A stretch of DNA of 37,201 nt, taken from positions 1 through 37,201 of IMG/VR virus record IMGVR_UViG_3300020162_002373, one strand, 5' to 3'. Below, piece after piece: positions 25,387 through 33,502 of this stretch. The translations under genes and the position numbers were made by a program. Positions within the stretch are counted from its first letter, which is position 1. Each line of letters opens with the position of its first letter. The DNA comes from a virus. The notes under the pieces are model-generated. The model searched no databases, was not told where the DNA came from, and saw only the letters and a list, made by a program, of their open reading frames with translations.

Positions 25387-27591
25387 TTAGTCCTTTCGCT
25401 CTTGCGCCTCTACTGATCGCATTACCTTAGCAGTCCACGACTGCCCCGCATCGCCGCCCCAGAGGGCCCACGCGATTCTTCCTGCTGATGGATATCCTGG
25501 CTCCCCAGGGCTAAACCCCTCGCCCTTCTTGTCTACTTCGTGGCGAGCGAGATAAGCGCTCATCTTCTTCACGCGAGCAATTGTCATCCTGTTGCCAATG
25601 AGCATACGCGCGGTGCGCTGCCCTGGGCCAATGCCGCCTCGACCGAACTGCTTGCGCCAAAGAAGGCCACGTGCGGCCTCAACTTTGACGCTATTGGGAA
25701 CAGTCAAATTAACTGACTTGAGCAATCCTTTTTCCGCATCTTCCGGATCGTCTGGAACTTGCGCTGGGGTCATTGTCTTTACCCCGAGTTTTCGGTACTC
25801 GGCCAACACATCCTCGTCATTTTCAATTGCGAAAGCAATATCGTTGTTCGCCATCAACTCTTTCATCACGCGCTTCTTGAAGACGGGCTGCGGCTCGCCT
25901 GTGTCGTTCATGATGAGTCGTTCGTATGGAACATCAAACTTGTTAAGCATCGCCTCTGTTTCACTGCGCTTGCTTTCGCTTCGTGCAGTAAGAATGTAGA
26001 TTGCAAACTCATCTGCCTGATCGAGCAGGAAATCAACAGTGTTATCAATTGGTCCGCTTGCAGTTGTTAGCGTTCCGTCAATATCGCACGTGATTACGGG
26101 CTTACCGGCGGCCTTTTGATCTGCTGGCTGCTGGTTTGGACCCATCTGCGGATTCTCTGGTCGCATCGTTTCTGGGTCTGTTGCGTCTTCTGGGTCGGGG
26201 TCTCCCTCTCCGCCGCCATCCTCGTCCGGTCCGTCTTCATCTGGCCCTTCGCCATCAGGGTCTTCATCTGGCTTTTCACCAAGCAGTTCGTGCTCAAGAT
26301 ACTCAATATAGAGAGACATTGGCATGTAGCCCTTTGGCGACATTACCCAAATCTCATCACCGTACTCGCCAATGCCGTCCTGGCCGCGCTCCTTAAGCGC
26401 GTCATTGATGCGGAGCCACGGAAGGCCGCCAAGTGCAGCCTTGTAATACTCAGCAATGACGGCCTGACTTGCGCGACCAACATCGGTGTAAGCAAATCGA
26501 AGCGTTTCATCAAAGCGCCAAATGATTTCGCGGGTCAGGTACTCGGCAATGAGGTCAAGCAATGGTGCGATACCGTTGTCGGCAGTAAACGCTGCGCCGA
26601 CCTCTGCGCTTGATCGGTTTACGTCAAACGAGATGCCGATGTCTTGTGGCTGAACGCCGAACACCGCACAAATCTTTCGCGCCAGATAAATCTGCCACTC
26701 CATAAATTGCATGTCGCGGTTCGACGCGCCAAGTGGTGTCCACTTAACGCCCTTACCGCCGCCGACAATTGCAACCATGCTCTTGCCGCCAATTTCTGCT
26801 TCCCAATACGCCTTGAACTGGTCAACCTGGTCGGGGCGAATGCCCTCGCCGAGGTCAATGATTCCTGGGGGCGCAGCCTGCATGACGGACTTTGAGTTAT
26901 AGGCAGCCGCAGCAAGGTCGGCCTCAATGGTTTCAGCAAGAACCTCTAGTGGCGAAAGCCCAAGTGGTGAATACGTTACTGGGTTGTGAATCAAGACAAC
27001 CATCTCGTCGTTGCGGTACTCGGCAACAATCTTGCCGGTCGCATCTAGTTCGAAATAGCGAGGGTCGTTCTTCTTTGTTCCGTCCCAGTCCTGGTCAAAC
27101 GCAATAAAGCCCGCGTCCTTTGGCCACAGGTTGGCAATCTTCTTGGAGCCGGTTGCGCCCACGCGCGACCCGCGCGTCAACTCAACTTCAATACAACCCT
27201 GATCAAGTACCAGAAGGTCTTCAACTACTGGCTCAATAAATGAACGGAACGAATCCCCACGTGAGTTTGGGTGGCGGAACATGTAGCGCAACTCTTCAAC
27301 AATCTTTTGATTTGGAGTTGAGTTGCCATCAAGGTCAACAATGTCCCAACGCGCACGGCTTACCTGCTGGCGGCGAAGGTTGATTGCGGCGCGAAGCCAC
27401 GGGTTGTTTCTGGACCATCGGCGCAACTGCGCAACGCTGCGCTTCATTACGCCGCCCTGCCCAACTGCTGCTCGGGCGTATGGGCTGTTCTCCCAGTCTG
27501 GGATTACTCCGATTTCGGATTTGGGCGCAGTGACAACTTGCTCAGTCCGGCCGAGCAGTCGATCCAAAAAACTGGGGCGCTCGTCTGCCAT
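25387..27591 (-). CDS. Portal protein with C-terminal HAD phosphatase domain
   Basis: A 734-residue protein, far longer than the usual 400-500 of HK97-type portals. Residues 1 to about 430 are the portal (RWSRNNPWLRAAINLRRQQVSRARW, IHNPVTYSPLGLSPLEVLAETI, AVFGVQPQDIGIS, NRSSAEV). Residues 435-490 are an acidic Pro/Asp/Glu-Gly linker. Residues 497-610 form a HAD-type phosphatase: CDIDGTL with D503/D505, ILTAR with T535, FKKRV lysine and AIENDED acidic motif, close to phage phosphatases of the PNK type. Residues 635-725 are a small basic domain (LARHEVDKKGEGFSPGEPGYPSAGRIAWALWGGD) seen at the end of several phage head proteins. The portal ring is the packaging gate; the HAD role is unknown. Start ATG 27591. 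Confidence 0.9.
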   Translation of the reverse strand: MADERPSFLDRLLGRTEQVVTAPKSEIGVIPDWENSPYARAAVGQGGVMKRSVAQLRRWSRNNPWLRAAINLRRQQVSRARWDIVDLDGNSTPNQKIVEELRYMFRHPNSRGDSFRSFIEPVVEDLLVLDQGCIEVELTRGSRVGATGSKKIANLWPKDAGFIAFDQDWDGTKKNDPRYFELDATGKIVAEYRNDEMVVLIHNPVTYSPLGLSPLEVLAETIEADLAAAAYNSKSVMQAAPPGIIDLGEGIRPDQVDQFKAYWEAEIGGKSMVAIVGGGKGVKWTPLGASNRDMQFMEWQIYLARKICAVFGVQPQDIGISFDVNRSSAEVGAAFTADNGIAPLLDLIAEYLTREIIWRFDETLRFAYTDVGRASQAVIAEYYKAALGGLPWLRINDALKERGQDGIGEYGDEIWVMSPKGYMPMSLYIEYLEHELLGEKPDEDPDGEGPDEDGPDEDGGGEGDPDPEDATDPETMRPENPQMGPNQQPADQKAAGKPVITCDIDGTLTTASGPIDNTVDFLLDQADEFAIYILTARSESKRSETEAMLNKFDVPYERLIMNDTGEPQPVFKKRVMKELMANNDIAFAIENDEDVLAEYRKLGVKTMTPAQVPDDPEDAEKGLLKSVNLTVPNSVKVEAARGLLWRKQFGRGGIGPGQRTARMLIGNRMTIARVKKMSAYLARHEVDKKGEGFSPGEPGYPSAGRIAWALWGGDAGQSWTAKVMRSVEAQERKD

Positions 27592-27816
27592 CTATCTAGT
27601 TCCCCTTCGGTGTCGCCGCAAAGCATCCTGCCAGACACCATTCAGCATGTCCTGATTAATCAAATCTCTTGTTTCAGCAAGCGTTCGCATAACGACTGGC
27701 TTGCCATCTTCGTATGTTACCGCACGCATGCAAGGGTACCTTGCCCACCACTGTGGCACAACAAAGTTTCCGTCTGTGAACTTTACCTCAATGGTCCCCT
27801 GGATATCGTAGCCCAT
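27592..27816 (-). CDS. Hypothetical protein, 74 aa
   Basis: MGYDIQGTIEVKFTDGNFVVPQWWARYPCMRA..., ending in a basic helix (QDALRRHRRGTR). ATG 27816 has GAGGAG upstream; its stop is directly followed by the portal ATG, suggesting coupled translation. No family is recognised. Confidence 0.72.
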   Translation of the reverse strand: MGYDIQGTIEVKFTDGNFVVPQWWARYPCMRAVTYEDGKPVVMRTLAETRDLINQDMLNGVWQDALRRHRRGTR

Positions 27817-27818
27817 GG

Positions 27819-28214
27819 CTACTCCTCTTCTGTCGACCCCTCGATTGACTCGTCCTCTTCGTCGGCAATCTCCTGGTCAATCATTGCGCTGACTTCAAGG
27901 CTGTACTTCTTTCGCTGGGGAACGCTCATTTTTGCCTTGTGCAAGTCAATATAACAGGCATCGCAGACCAAATAGCGCCGTTGCCCTTTTGCCCGGGGCA
28001 CCATGGGCTCCGGGACGAGGTTCTTTTCCAGGTGATGCTTGCCGGTCAAGATCGTGCAATTTGCGCACTTTGGGTGGGCCGAGCGGTTTGCCATGTACTC
28101 CTTGAAGATGGGGGCAGCCTGCTTCTGGAGTCGCTTAATGGCCAGCGTGATCTCACGCAGTTCGTTTTCAGTATGGTTAATCTCTGTGCACAGTGGGCAT
28201 ATAGGCTCGTTCAT
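27819..28214 (-). CDS. Zinc-binding protein, first gene of the minus operon
   Basis: MNEPICPLCTEINHTENELREI..., KCANCTILTG and LVCDACYIDLHKAKM give three CxxC knuckles (about residues 6, 51 and 92), joined by a helical segment and followed by an acidic tail (EDESIEGSTEEE). The longer frame to 28361 crosses the promoter. ATG 28214 (or 28220) has no ribosome site; TACAAT lies immediately upstream, so a leaderless start is likely. Confidence 0.78.
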   Translation of the reverse strand: MNEPICPLCTEINHTENELREITLAIKRLQKQAAPIFKEYMANRSAHPKCANCTILTGKHHLEKNLVPEPMVPRAKGQRRYLVCDACYIDLHKAKMSVPQRKKYSLEVSAMIDQEIADEEDESIEGSTEEE

Positions 28215-28220
28215 GGGCAT

Positions 28221-28230
28221 ATTGTAGCAG
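28221..28230 (-). promoter_or_regulatory. Extended -10 promoter of the minus operon
   Basis: TGCTACAAT reads TGN-TACAAT on the minus strand (28229-28221) directly before ATG 28220/28214. No TTGACA is at the proper distance. Position fits a leaderless start of the replication operon. Confidence 0.5.
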
Positions 28231-28259
28231 TATTGGAAGATTATGGGATCTTCTAGAGA

Positions 28260-28275
28260 TGTTTCACGTGGAACG
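28260..28275. promoter_or_regulatory. parS-like palindrome
   Basis: TGTTTCACGTGGAACG matches the ParB/Spo0J parS consensus TGTTTCACGTGAAACA at 14 of 16 bases. It lies between the two divergent operons. No ParB is in the window. Confidence 0.6.
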
Positions 28276-28298
28276 CAGCCCCGCATATTTGAAAGATG

Positions 28299-28328
28299 TT
28301 GTAATATGTCCCAATATGAGTGTATGAT
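28299..28328 (+). promoter_or_regulatory. Candidate plus-strand promoter of head genes
   Basis: TTGTAA (28299-28304), 18 bases, TATGAT (28323-28328). A second possible pair TTGAAA/CAATAT overlaps it. It would drive the protease-capsid operon through a leader of about 105 bases that contains GTTCGCC/GGCGAAC and GTCAAC/GTTGAC hairpins. Confidence 0.45.
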
Positions 28329-28441
28329 GTTCGCCGGGACGCCTCGTTGGCGAACCGCCAAGTCAACTATGGGTTGACGGGATGATGATACTTACGTAGA
28401 TGCGACCCTTAGAGTCGCCAAAGCAGCCCGGGGGGATTACT

Positions 28442-29815
28442 GTGGACTTTAAACTTTTTACCGGAACTCTTAAGGCTTACGAGACAGAGAGCGGCGACCG
28501 CTACGTATCTGGAACCACCTCTTCAACCATCCGCGACCTCCATGGTGATGCCATGGCAATGTCCGCGTTGAAGAGCATGGAAGACACCGCCAAGCAGAAT
28601 ATGACCGTCTTCCTCAACCACAACTACAACGTCCCAGAGGATCTATTTGGCTCAGCAACCGATGCGCGCATTGTTAAGCGCATGGACGAAGAGACGGGCC
28701 AAGAGGTCTATGACCTTGATATCGACGTCAAGGTTTGCCCAGAGGATGAGAACCCACAGGCAATGCAGGCTTACCGTGCCATCAAGCGCGGAGTCAAGTT
28801 GGGGCTTTCTATCGGCGCTCGTGTTGAGAATGCCGACAAGAAGCGCGACGAGAAGAGCGGCATTGACACCTACGTCATCAACAAGGTTCGCCTTCTTGAG
28901 GCAAGTGTTGTGGGCATTCCAGCAAATCAGCGCTCATACCTGCACAACGCAGTCAAGAGCCTGCGCTCAAAGCCGGAAGAGAACGAAGTTGAGCATGCCA
29001 TCATCCGAGACCTCACCGATAAGGTGGAAGAAACTGAAGGCCAACAGGCCGCAGGCAAGAATGAGACAGAGGATTCAACCTCTGCTGAATTGGAGAAGAA
29101 CATGACTGAAGAGATCGCCCCACAGGTCGCAGAGGAGACCCCAGAGGTCGCCCCTGAGGCCGAGCCAGCGGTGGCTGTTGAGCCTGCCGTTGAGCCAGTA
29201 GCCGAAGAGGCCCACGCAGAAGCCCACGCGGCAGTTGATGAGTACCGAGAGGTCTCAGAGGCTGACGTTGCAGAGGTTCTTGCAGAGGTTCTCGCTTCGG
29301 CAACTAGCAACCGCCTTGCACTTGAGACCGGCGCGCCCCTTCAGGGTGAGGCCGAGGCTCCAGTTGCAGAGCCAGTTGCTGCGGAGCCAGTTGCAGAAGA
29401 GGTCGCCGTTGAGGCTGCCCCTGCAGAGGCTGCGCCTATTGATGCGGTTATCGAGGAGCCTGTCGCCGAACTGGCTTCCGAGGACCAGGGCGTTGAGCCC
29501 ATTGTAGACCTGAGCGAAGCCGAGAAGTCTTCCGACGTGGACGATATCGGTAAGATCGTTGAGGTCGCCAAGTCAGCACTCGATGCAGCCAAGACGGCTC
29601 AGCAGGAGGTGGAGACTCTCCGCAAGGAGATCACCGAACTCGCTGCCGCGAAGGCCAAGGTTGAGAAGGATTTGGAGAGCGCCATGAACGTGATCGACCG
29701 CTTGTCGGCCGAACCGGTTGGGCGCAAATTGATTAGCAAGGCTACGGAGCAGCGACATAGCGACGCTACGTGGTTGCATCCATATATCCAGCGCGTTCTC
29801 GAAGCGCAGGACTGA
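28442..29815 (+). CDS. Prohead protease (S78-like) fused to scaffold-like domain
   Basis: 457 residues from GTG 28442, chosen for GGGGGGAT six bases upstream; ATG 28400 in the same frame has none. Residues 1-190 are an S78/U35 protease: His in TVFLNHNYNVPEDLFGSA, Ser in GLSIGARVE, Glu in LLEASVVGIPANQRS. Residues about 200-370 are a long low-complexity Ala/Glu/Val/Pro stretch; about 385-435 a coiled coil (AKTAQQEVETLRKEITELAAAKAKVEKDL), typical of a scaffold. The protein would cleave itself and capsid N-termini during head maturation. The major capsid gene follows after 16 bases. Confidence 0.9.
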   Translation: MDFKLFTGTLKAYETESGDRYVSGTTSSTIRDLHGDAMAMSALKSMEDTAKQNMTVFLNHNYNVPEDLFGSATDARIVKRMDEETGQEVYDLDIDVKVCPEDENPQAMQAYRAIKRGVKLGLSIGARVENADKKRDEKSGIDTYVINKVRLLEASVVGIPANQRSYLHNAVKSLRSKPEENEVEHAIIRDLTDKVEETEGQQAAGKNETEDSTSAELEKNMTEEIAPQVAEETPEVAPEAEPAVAVEPAVEPVAEEAHAEAHAAVDEYREVSEADVAEVLAEVLASATSNRLALETGAPLQGEAEAPVAEPVAAEPVAEEVAVEAAPAEAAPIDAVIEEPVAELASEDQGVEPIVDLSEAEKSSDVDDIGKIVEVAKSALDAAKTAQQEVETLRKEITELAAAKAKVEKDLESAMNVIDRLSAEPVGRKLISKATEQRHSDATWLHPYIQRVLEAQD

Positions 29816-29831
29816 AAGAAGGAAATAAATC

Positions 29832-31082
29832 ATGAGTGAGATTAAGGAAAAGTTGCAGGATCTGGAGAAGGGCCTTGAGGCTCTTTCCCACACCCCTGCG
29901 GTCATCGGTAAGGATACCGACTCGACTGTAAAGACATTTGACGCAAACGAGGGTGCCGCCCTTCAGCGCGAATTGCGCAAGCGATTCAAGCAGATGAGCA
30001 GCGCCGAGATCACCGAGATGCTTGACATCCAGGCTTCCCGCGAGAATGGTAAGCAGGCTTCGTCCGAGGTTCTTAACACCTTGGCAGTCGCCAACCCACA
30101 GATCGCTAAGTTGCTTGATGCCAGCGGCGGTGCTGCGCTCATCCGACAGGACTTGGAGCCAATGCTCTACGCCCTGTTCGTAAAGCGATTCCCGCTCTTT
30201 GAGCGACTTCGCAAGGAGCCAGCAAACGGCTTGGTTCACGCTTACAATCAGCAGACCTCGTATGGTGACGCAGTGTTCCAGACGGAGTTGGGCACGGTGA
30301 CGGATGACGTTAACGTCTACGCTCGCCAGACCACCAACGTCGCGGTACTTGCTACCCGCCGTGGTATTTCCCTCAAGTCACAGTTCGCCATTCAGCAGGG
30401 TGGCGCGGCCGGTAATCACGGCCTCGCAACCGAGTTGTCAGGCGGCGTGACCGCAATCGCCCACAAGTTGCAGAAGCAGGTCCTCCAGGGCAACGCTTCT
30501 ACTTCGACCGCCGCTGGCGCGTCGACTGAGTTGGGTGCTTGGGACACGAACGGTTTTGACGGTCTTCGCAAGTTGATGGGATCAGCCGCAGCGGCTGGTA
30601 ACGTCATCACCTCAAAGGGCTCCTCGTCGTACACGGCTGCTATCAACGAGACCGTTGCTGGCATCTTGAACAACGGCGGAAATCCATCGGCCATCGTTTT
30701 GAGCCCGACGGATTACGCTGCTTACACAAACGAGTTGCTCACGCTGGTCCGCTATCCAGGCGCTGGAAGCGTTGACGCAGGTCTTGGCCTTGGCAGCGTT
30801 GCCACGCCAGCCGGCGCTCTTCCGCTCTTGGCTGTTCCTGGTGACGGAATTGGTTCGTACGCTGTTACCGTTAGCGGTACCACGACGAACTACCGCGATA
30901 TGTACGTAATCGACGAAGACGCTTGGGCAATGCCGTACCTTGGCAACGATGCCATTACGACGCTCGAGATTCCAGTCGGTGTCGCCGGTGCTTTGACCCG
31001 CTTGTACATCCAGTTCTGCATGTACGGCCTGTCGAACAAGGCGCCACAGTTCAATGGTAAGATCCGCGTCACAGTTGCCTAA
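29832..31082 (+). CDS. Major capsid protein (HK97 fold)
   Basis: A 416-residue protein. The N-terminal 80 residues are a charged helical scaffolding-like segment (LQDLEKGLEAL, ALQRELRKRFKQMSSAEITEML), likely removed by the protease. The remaining shell domain has FERLRKEPANGLVHAYNQQTSYGDAVF, RGISLKSQFAIQQGG and the C-terminal DAWAMPYLGNDAITTLEIPVG. ATG 29832 follows AAGGA. Followed by a perfect terminator that lowers expression of later genes. Confidence 0.93.
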   Translation: MSEIKEKLQDLEKGLEALSHTPAVIGKDTDSTVKTFDANEGAALQRELRKRFKQMSSAEITEMLDIQASRENGKQASSEVLNTLAVANPQIAKLLDASGGAALIRQDLEPMLYALFVKRFPLFERLRKEPANGLVHAYNQQTSYGDAVFQTELGTVTDDVNVYARQTTNVAVLATRRGISLKSQFAIQQGGAAGNHGLATELSGGVTAIAHKLQKQVLQGNASTSTAAGASTELGAWDTNGFDGLRKLMGSAAAAGNVITSKGSSSYTAAINETVAGILNNGGNPSAIVLSPTDYAAYTNELLTLVRYPGAGSVDAGLGLGSVATPAGALPLLAVPGDGIGSYAVTVSGTTTNYRDMYVIDEDAWAMPYLGNDAITTLEIPVGVAGALTRLYIQFCMYGLSNKAPQFNGKIRVTVA

Positions 31083-31106
31083 TAGCGCTGTAGCGTAGTT
31101 CTAATG

Positions 31107-31138
31107 AAAGGGGCCGGGCTTAGGCCCGGCCCCTTTCG
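31107..31138 (+). terminator. Terminator after major capsid gene
   Basis: AAAGGGGCCGGGC (31107-31119), TTAG, GCCCGGCCCCTTT (31124-31136): perfect 13-bp stem with a short U tract, followed by CGATTTG. Probably a partial terminator. Confidence 0.85.
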
Positions 31139-31155
31139 ATTTGTAAGGAGTATTT

Positions 31156-31485
31156 ATGAGTGACAAGTTGATTGACGAAAATGGTCGATACATCGATCCG
31201 GCAAGAAGGACGGAACAGAAGCCCGAAGAGGCTGGCGCTGCACTTGCTTTCCGAGTGATTGCGAAGGCTGCGAAGGAGGAGATCCTCCCGAAGAAGATCT
31301 ATCGAATCTACATGCCGATCGGCGACGCATCAGTTGCGCTTTCGGACGGCCGAACCTACCAGTTTGTGAATGACGAGTGCAATGTTCTCGGTAAGCACCT
31401 TCAAGAACTTCTTGACATGGGTGCTCGTGAGGTCAAGCAAGACCGTGGGGATATTGACCGCGTGTTCTCGGACGAGAACCGCTAA
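31156..31485 (+). CDS. Small head-region protein, 109 aa
   Basis: MSDKLIDENGRYIDPARRTEQKPEEAGAALAF..., then IYRIYMPIGDASVALSDGRTYQFVNDECNVL, a short beta domain. ATG 31156 follows GTAAGGAG. Its place after the capsid gene suggests a capsid decoration or head-associated protein (inference from position). Followed by a terminator. Confidence 0.68.
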   Translation: MSDKLIDENGRYIDPARRTEQKPEEAGAALAFRVIAKAAKEEILPKKIYRIYMPIGDASVALSDGRTYQFVNDECNVLGKHLQELLDMGAREVKQDRGDIDRVFSDENR

Positions 31486-31503
31486 ACAGCCTCAAAACTA
31501 GCC

Positions 31504-31552
31504 ACACCACGTTCATCGCAGGCACTAGCCGGATGGACGTGGTGTCTTGTTT
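31504..31552 (+). terminator. Terminator overlapping a promoter-like site
   Basis: ACACCACGTTCATC (31504-31517) pairs with 31532-31545 over 14 bp (one G-U pair), loop of 14, then CTTGTTT. The right arm runs into TGGCATAGT (31552-31560), so the next transcript may start where this one stops. Confidence 0.78.
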
Positions 31553-31560
31553 GGCATAGT
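31530..31560 (+). promoter_or_regulatory. Degenerate cassette-like promoter before connector genes
   Basis: TGGCATAGT (31552-31560), the right half of the cassette element, with CGG exactly 22 bases upstream as in the full copies, but the left half reads CGGATGGACG. ATG 31569 lies nine bases after it with no ribosome site, so a leaderless mRNA is plausible. Confidence 0.45.
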
Positions 31561-31568
31561 ATTTACCC

Positions 31569-32483
31569 ATGATTAAAGTAACAGTACCCGTTCCAAGCAT
31601 TGCAACGACCATCGCTTCGTATTCCCACATTCAGTTGGGACGAGCCGCTACGTCTGCTGAGGCGACGAGCCGAACTGGTTCTTTTGTTGACCTTGGTGCC
31701 GTAATCACCCTCTCTTCGCTTGTTTCTGCTTATGACTACTTTGATAGCGACGCTGCGGTCGGGCAGTGGCACACGTGGCGACCATCCAACTCTACCGGGA
31801 GCAGCGGTGGCTCCTGGTCTACACCGTTCCGTGGGCAGGAGCAGGGATACATCACCGTCGACCAGTTCCGTGAGTACGAGATGGGCGTCCTGACTAACGC
31901 TGATGGATCAGACATGGGCGATCGAAAGTTGGAGCGTTTTATCAAGGTTGCCAGCAGCCTTGTCGACTCTTACACCCAGCAGTCCTTCCAGTTGCGACAA
32001 GACACAGAGAAGCATAAGTGGAACCAGGCAACGAGAAGGGTCTACCCGTATCGTCGGCCAATCGTTTCACTTGTTTCCTTGACCGTAAATGTTAGCGCGC
32101 AGCAGAGCGCGGCATTCACCGTAAACGATATCTTCGCAAACAAGGACAGGAACTACTTTGAAGTCACTAGCCTTGCCACCGTGACCTACTCTCTGTTCCC
32201 CGTCCTAGTAAACCTTGGCCTCATTGAGCCAGTGTCGGTGTTGACCTACGTAAGCGGATACGCGGAAGTTCCGGAAGACGTTAAGGATGCAACGGCGATA
32301 ATCACAGCGCACCTGCTTGCTGAGGACTCGCTAGACAAGCAGGGCCTTGGGGCTCTGAGTGAACTGACCGTTGGTTCGATGAGCATGAAGCGCCATATGC
32401 CAGAGCCTGGCGTGCGATTTGGCGGCATCCCAGGGACTGCGGCCGCCATACTGGACGACTATGTTGTGGTAAATGTCCGATGA
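31569..32483 (+). CDS. Head-tail connector (adaptor) protein
   Basis: 304 residues. The C-terminal 200 (VDQFREYEMG, RKLERFIKVASSLVDSYTQQSF, YPYRRPIVSLVSLTVNV, PEDVKDATAIITAHLLAED) follow the helical gp6/gp15-like adaptor pattern that binds under the portal. The N-terminal 100 residues (SHIQLGRAATSAEATSRTGSFVDLG, WRPSNSTGSSGGSWS) are an extra beta, Ser-rich domain. Overlaps the next gene by four bases. Confidence 0.8.
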   Translation: MIKVTVPVPSIATTIASYSHIQLGRAATSAEATSRTGSFVDLGAVITLSSLVSAYDYFDSDAAVGQWHTWRPSNSTGSSGGSWSTPFRGQEQGYITVDQFREYEMGVLTNADGSDMGDRKLERFIKVASSLVDSYTQQSFQLRQDTEKHKWNQATRRVYPYRRPIVSLVSLTVNVSAQQSAAFTVNDIFANKDRNYFEVTSLATVTYSLFPVLVNLGLIEPVSVLTYVSGYAEVPEDVKDATAIITAHLLAEDSLDKQGLGALSELTVGSMSMKRHMPEPGVRFGGIPGTAAAILDDYVVVNVR

Positions 32484-32818
32484 GCCTACCCGGCTTCACC
32501 ACCTCAGTCACAATCAAGCGCGTTGGGCAAACTGGGCATGCCGCAGACGGCACTCCAACGGTTGAACTAACCACCGTTTGGAGCGGAAAGTGCCACTACC
32601 AGCCAGAGAGCAAGGAATCAGTAAATCAACTCTACACGGCTACTGGTCAGGCGGCAGAGGCGAGGTATTTGTTCTTTGTTCCATACCTGACCGGCTCTAA
32701 TCAGCCGTGGATTGCAGATCTTGTGGAGGCGGATAGCCTTCAGTTCCAGGTTGATGAAGTGATCAGGGAGGGGCTTCGTCACCACCTTATCCTGGGGGCG
32801 AAGAGGGTAGATCGCTGA
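32480..32818 (+). CDS. Head closure / stopper protein
   Basis: A 112-residue beta-barrel-like protein: MSLPGFTTSVTIKRVGQTGHAADGTPTVE..., WSGKCHYQPESKESVNQLYTATGQAAEARYLFFVP, IADLVEADSLQFQVDEVIREG. Size, place between adaptor and gp10-like gene and the T-W-x-G-K motif fit a gp16/FII-type stopper. Four-base overlap upstream and TGATG downstream. Confidence 0.72.
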   Translation: MSLPGFTTSVTIKRVGQTGHAADGTPTVELTTVWSGKCHYQPESKESVNQLYTATGQAAEARYLFFVPYLTGSNQPWIADLVEADSLQFQVDEVIREGLRHHLILGAKRVDR

Positions 32819-33501
32819 TGGCGGAGCGCCGCCTCCCCCCATCTTTTCGTCGCGGCAGGCGTCAAACATCGCTTGGCTCTCTTGTTAAAATGCGTGAGCA
32901 GGCGGAAGACCTTAAGGAATATGCCGAGGCCATCCGCAGGAAGGCAGGCGCCGTCAGGGAACTTGGGGCAAATAGGCAGGCGCTGGTGCGGTACATCGCA
33001 GATCATCCCGAGTACGTGGAGGCCATGACAAGAGCCTGGAGGACCGCGCTCTACGGCCCCGGCGCAATGACCCAGTGGTTTGCGGAGACCACTCGTGACG
33101 AGGCCCTAAAGGGCATTGAGGGGTATCCAGAGGCTGGCGTTCCGGTCGACAGCGGAGCGCTGCAGGACTCTCTTACTATAGAGGGAGCAGAGGGGGCAAT
33201 CGGCGACGTGCTTATCTCTAGGGACGGCAAGATCACCTTTAGGTACGGAGCCGCCCCGGAGCGACAGTATGCGCCGTTTGCCCCCAACTCAACAAAGGAG
33301 CAGCAAGCAAAGATGCCGTTTGATAAGGACTCGACATACCTTGATGAGATAAACGAATTTTATGGCGAGGGCGGCGAGGGGTTTTTTGAAATTGGGCTTG
33401 AAGAGATGGGAAAGAGCGAAAGGCTAAGGGAGTGCTGGCTAGAGATAGGCAATATTATGAACTCAGCCGCACGGGCTTTTATTGCGGAGAAATCTAAGTA
33501 G
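32818..33501 (+). CDS. HK97 gp10-like neck/tail-completion protein
   Basis: 227 residues, starting with a basic segment (RRLPPSFRRGRRQTS) and a long charged helix, then VPVDSGALQDSLTIEGAEG and GKITFRYGAAPERQYAPFAPNSTKE, the VDTGxLRxSI...Y.xxx.P motif of gp10-like proteins. It probably links neck and tail. The next plus-strand gene comes only at 35270 because a minus-strand block is inserted. Confidence 0.72.
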   Translation: MAERRLPPSFRRGRRQTSLGSLVKMREQAEDLKEYAEAIRRKAGAVRELGANRQALVRYIADHPEYVEAMTRAWRTALYGPGAMTQWFAETTRDEALKGIEGYPEAGVPVDSGALQDSLTIEGAEGAIGDVLISRDGKITFRYGAAPERQYAPFAPNSTKEQQAKMPFDKDSTYLDEINEFYGEGGEGFFEIGLEEMGKSERLRECWLEIGNIMNSAARAFIAEKSK

Positions 33502-33502
33502 A

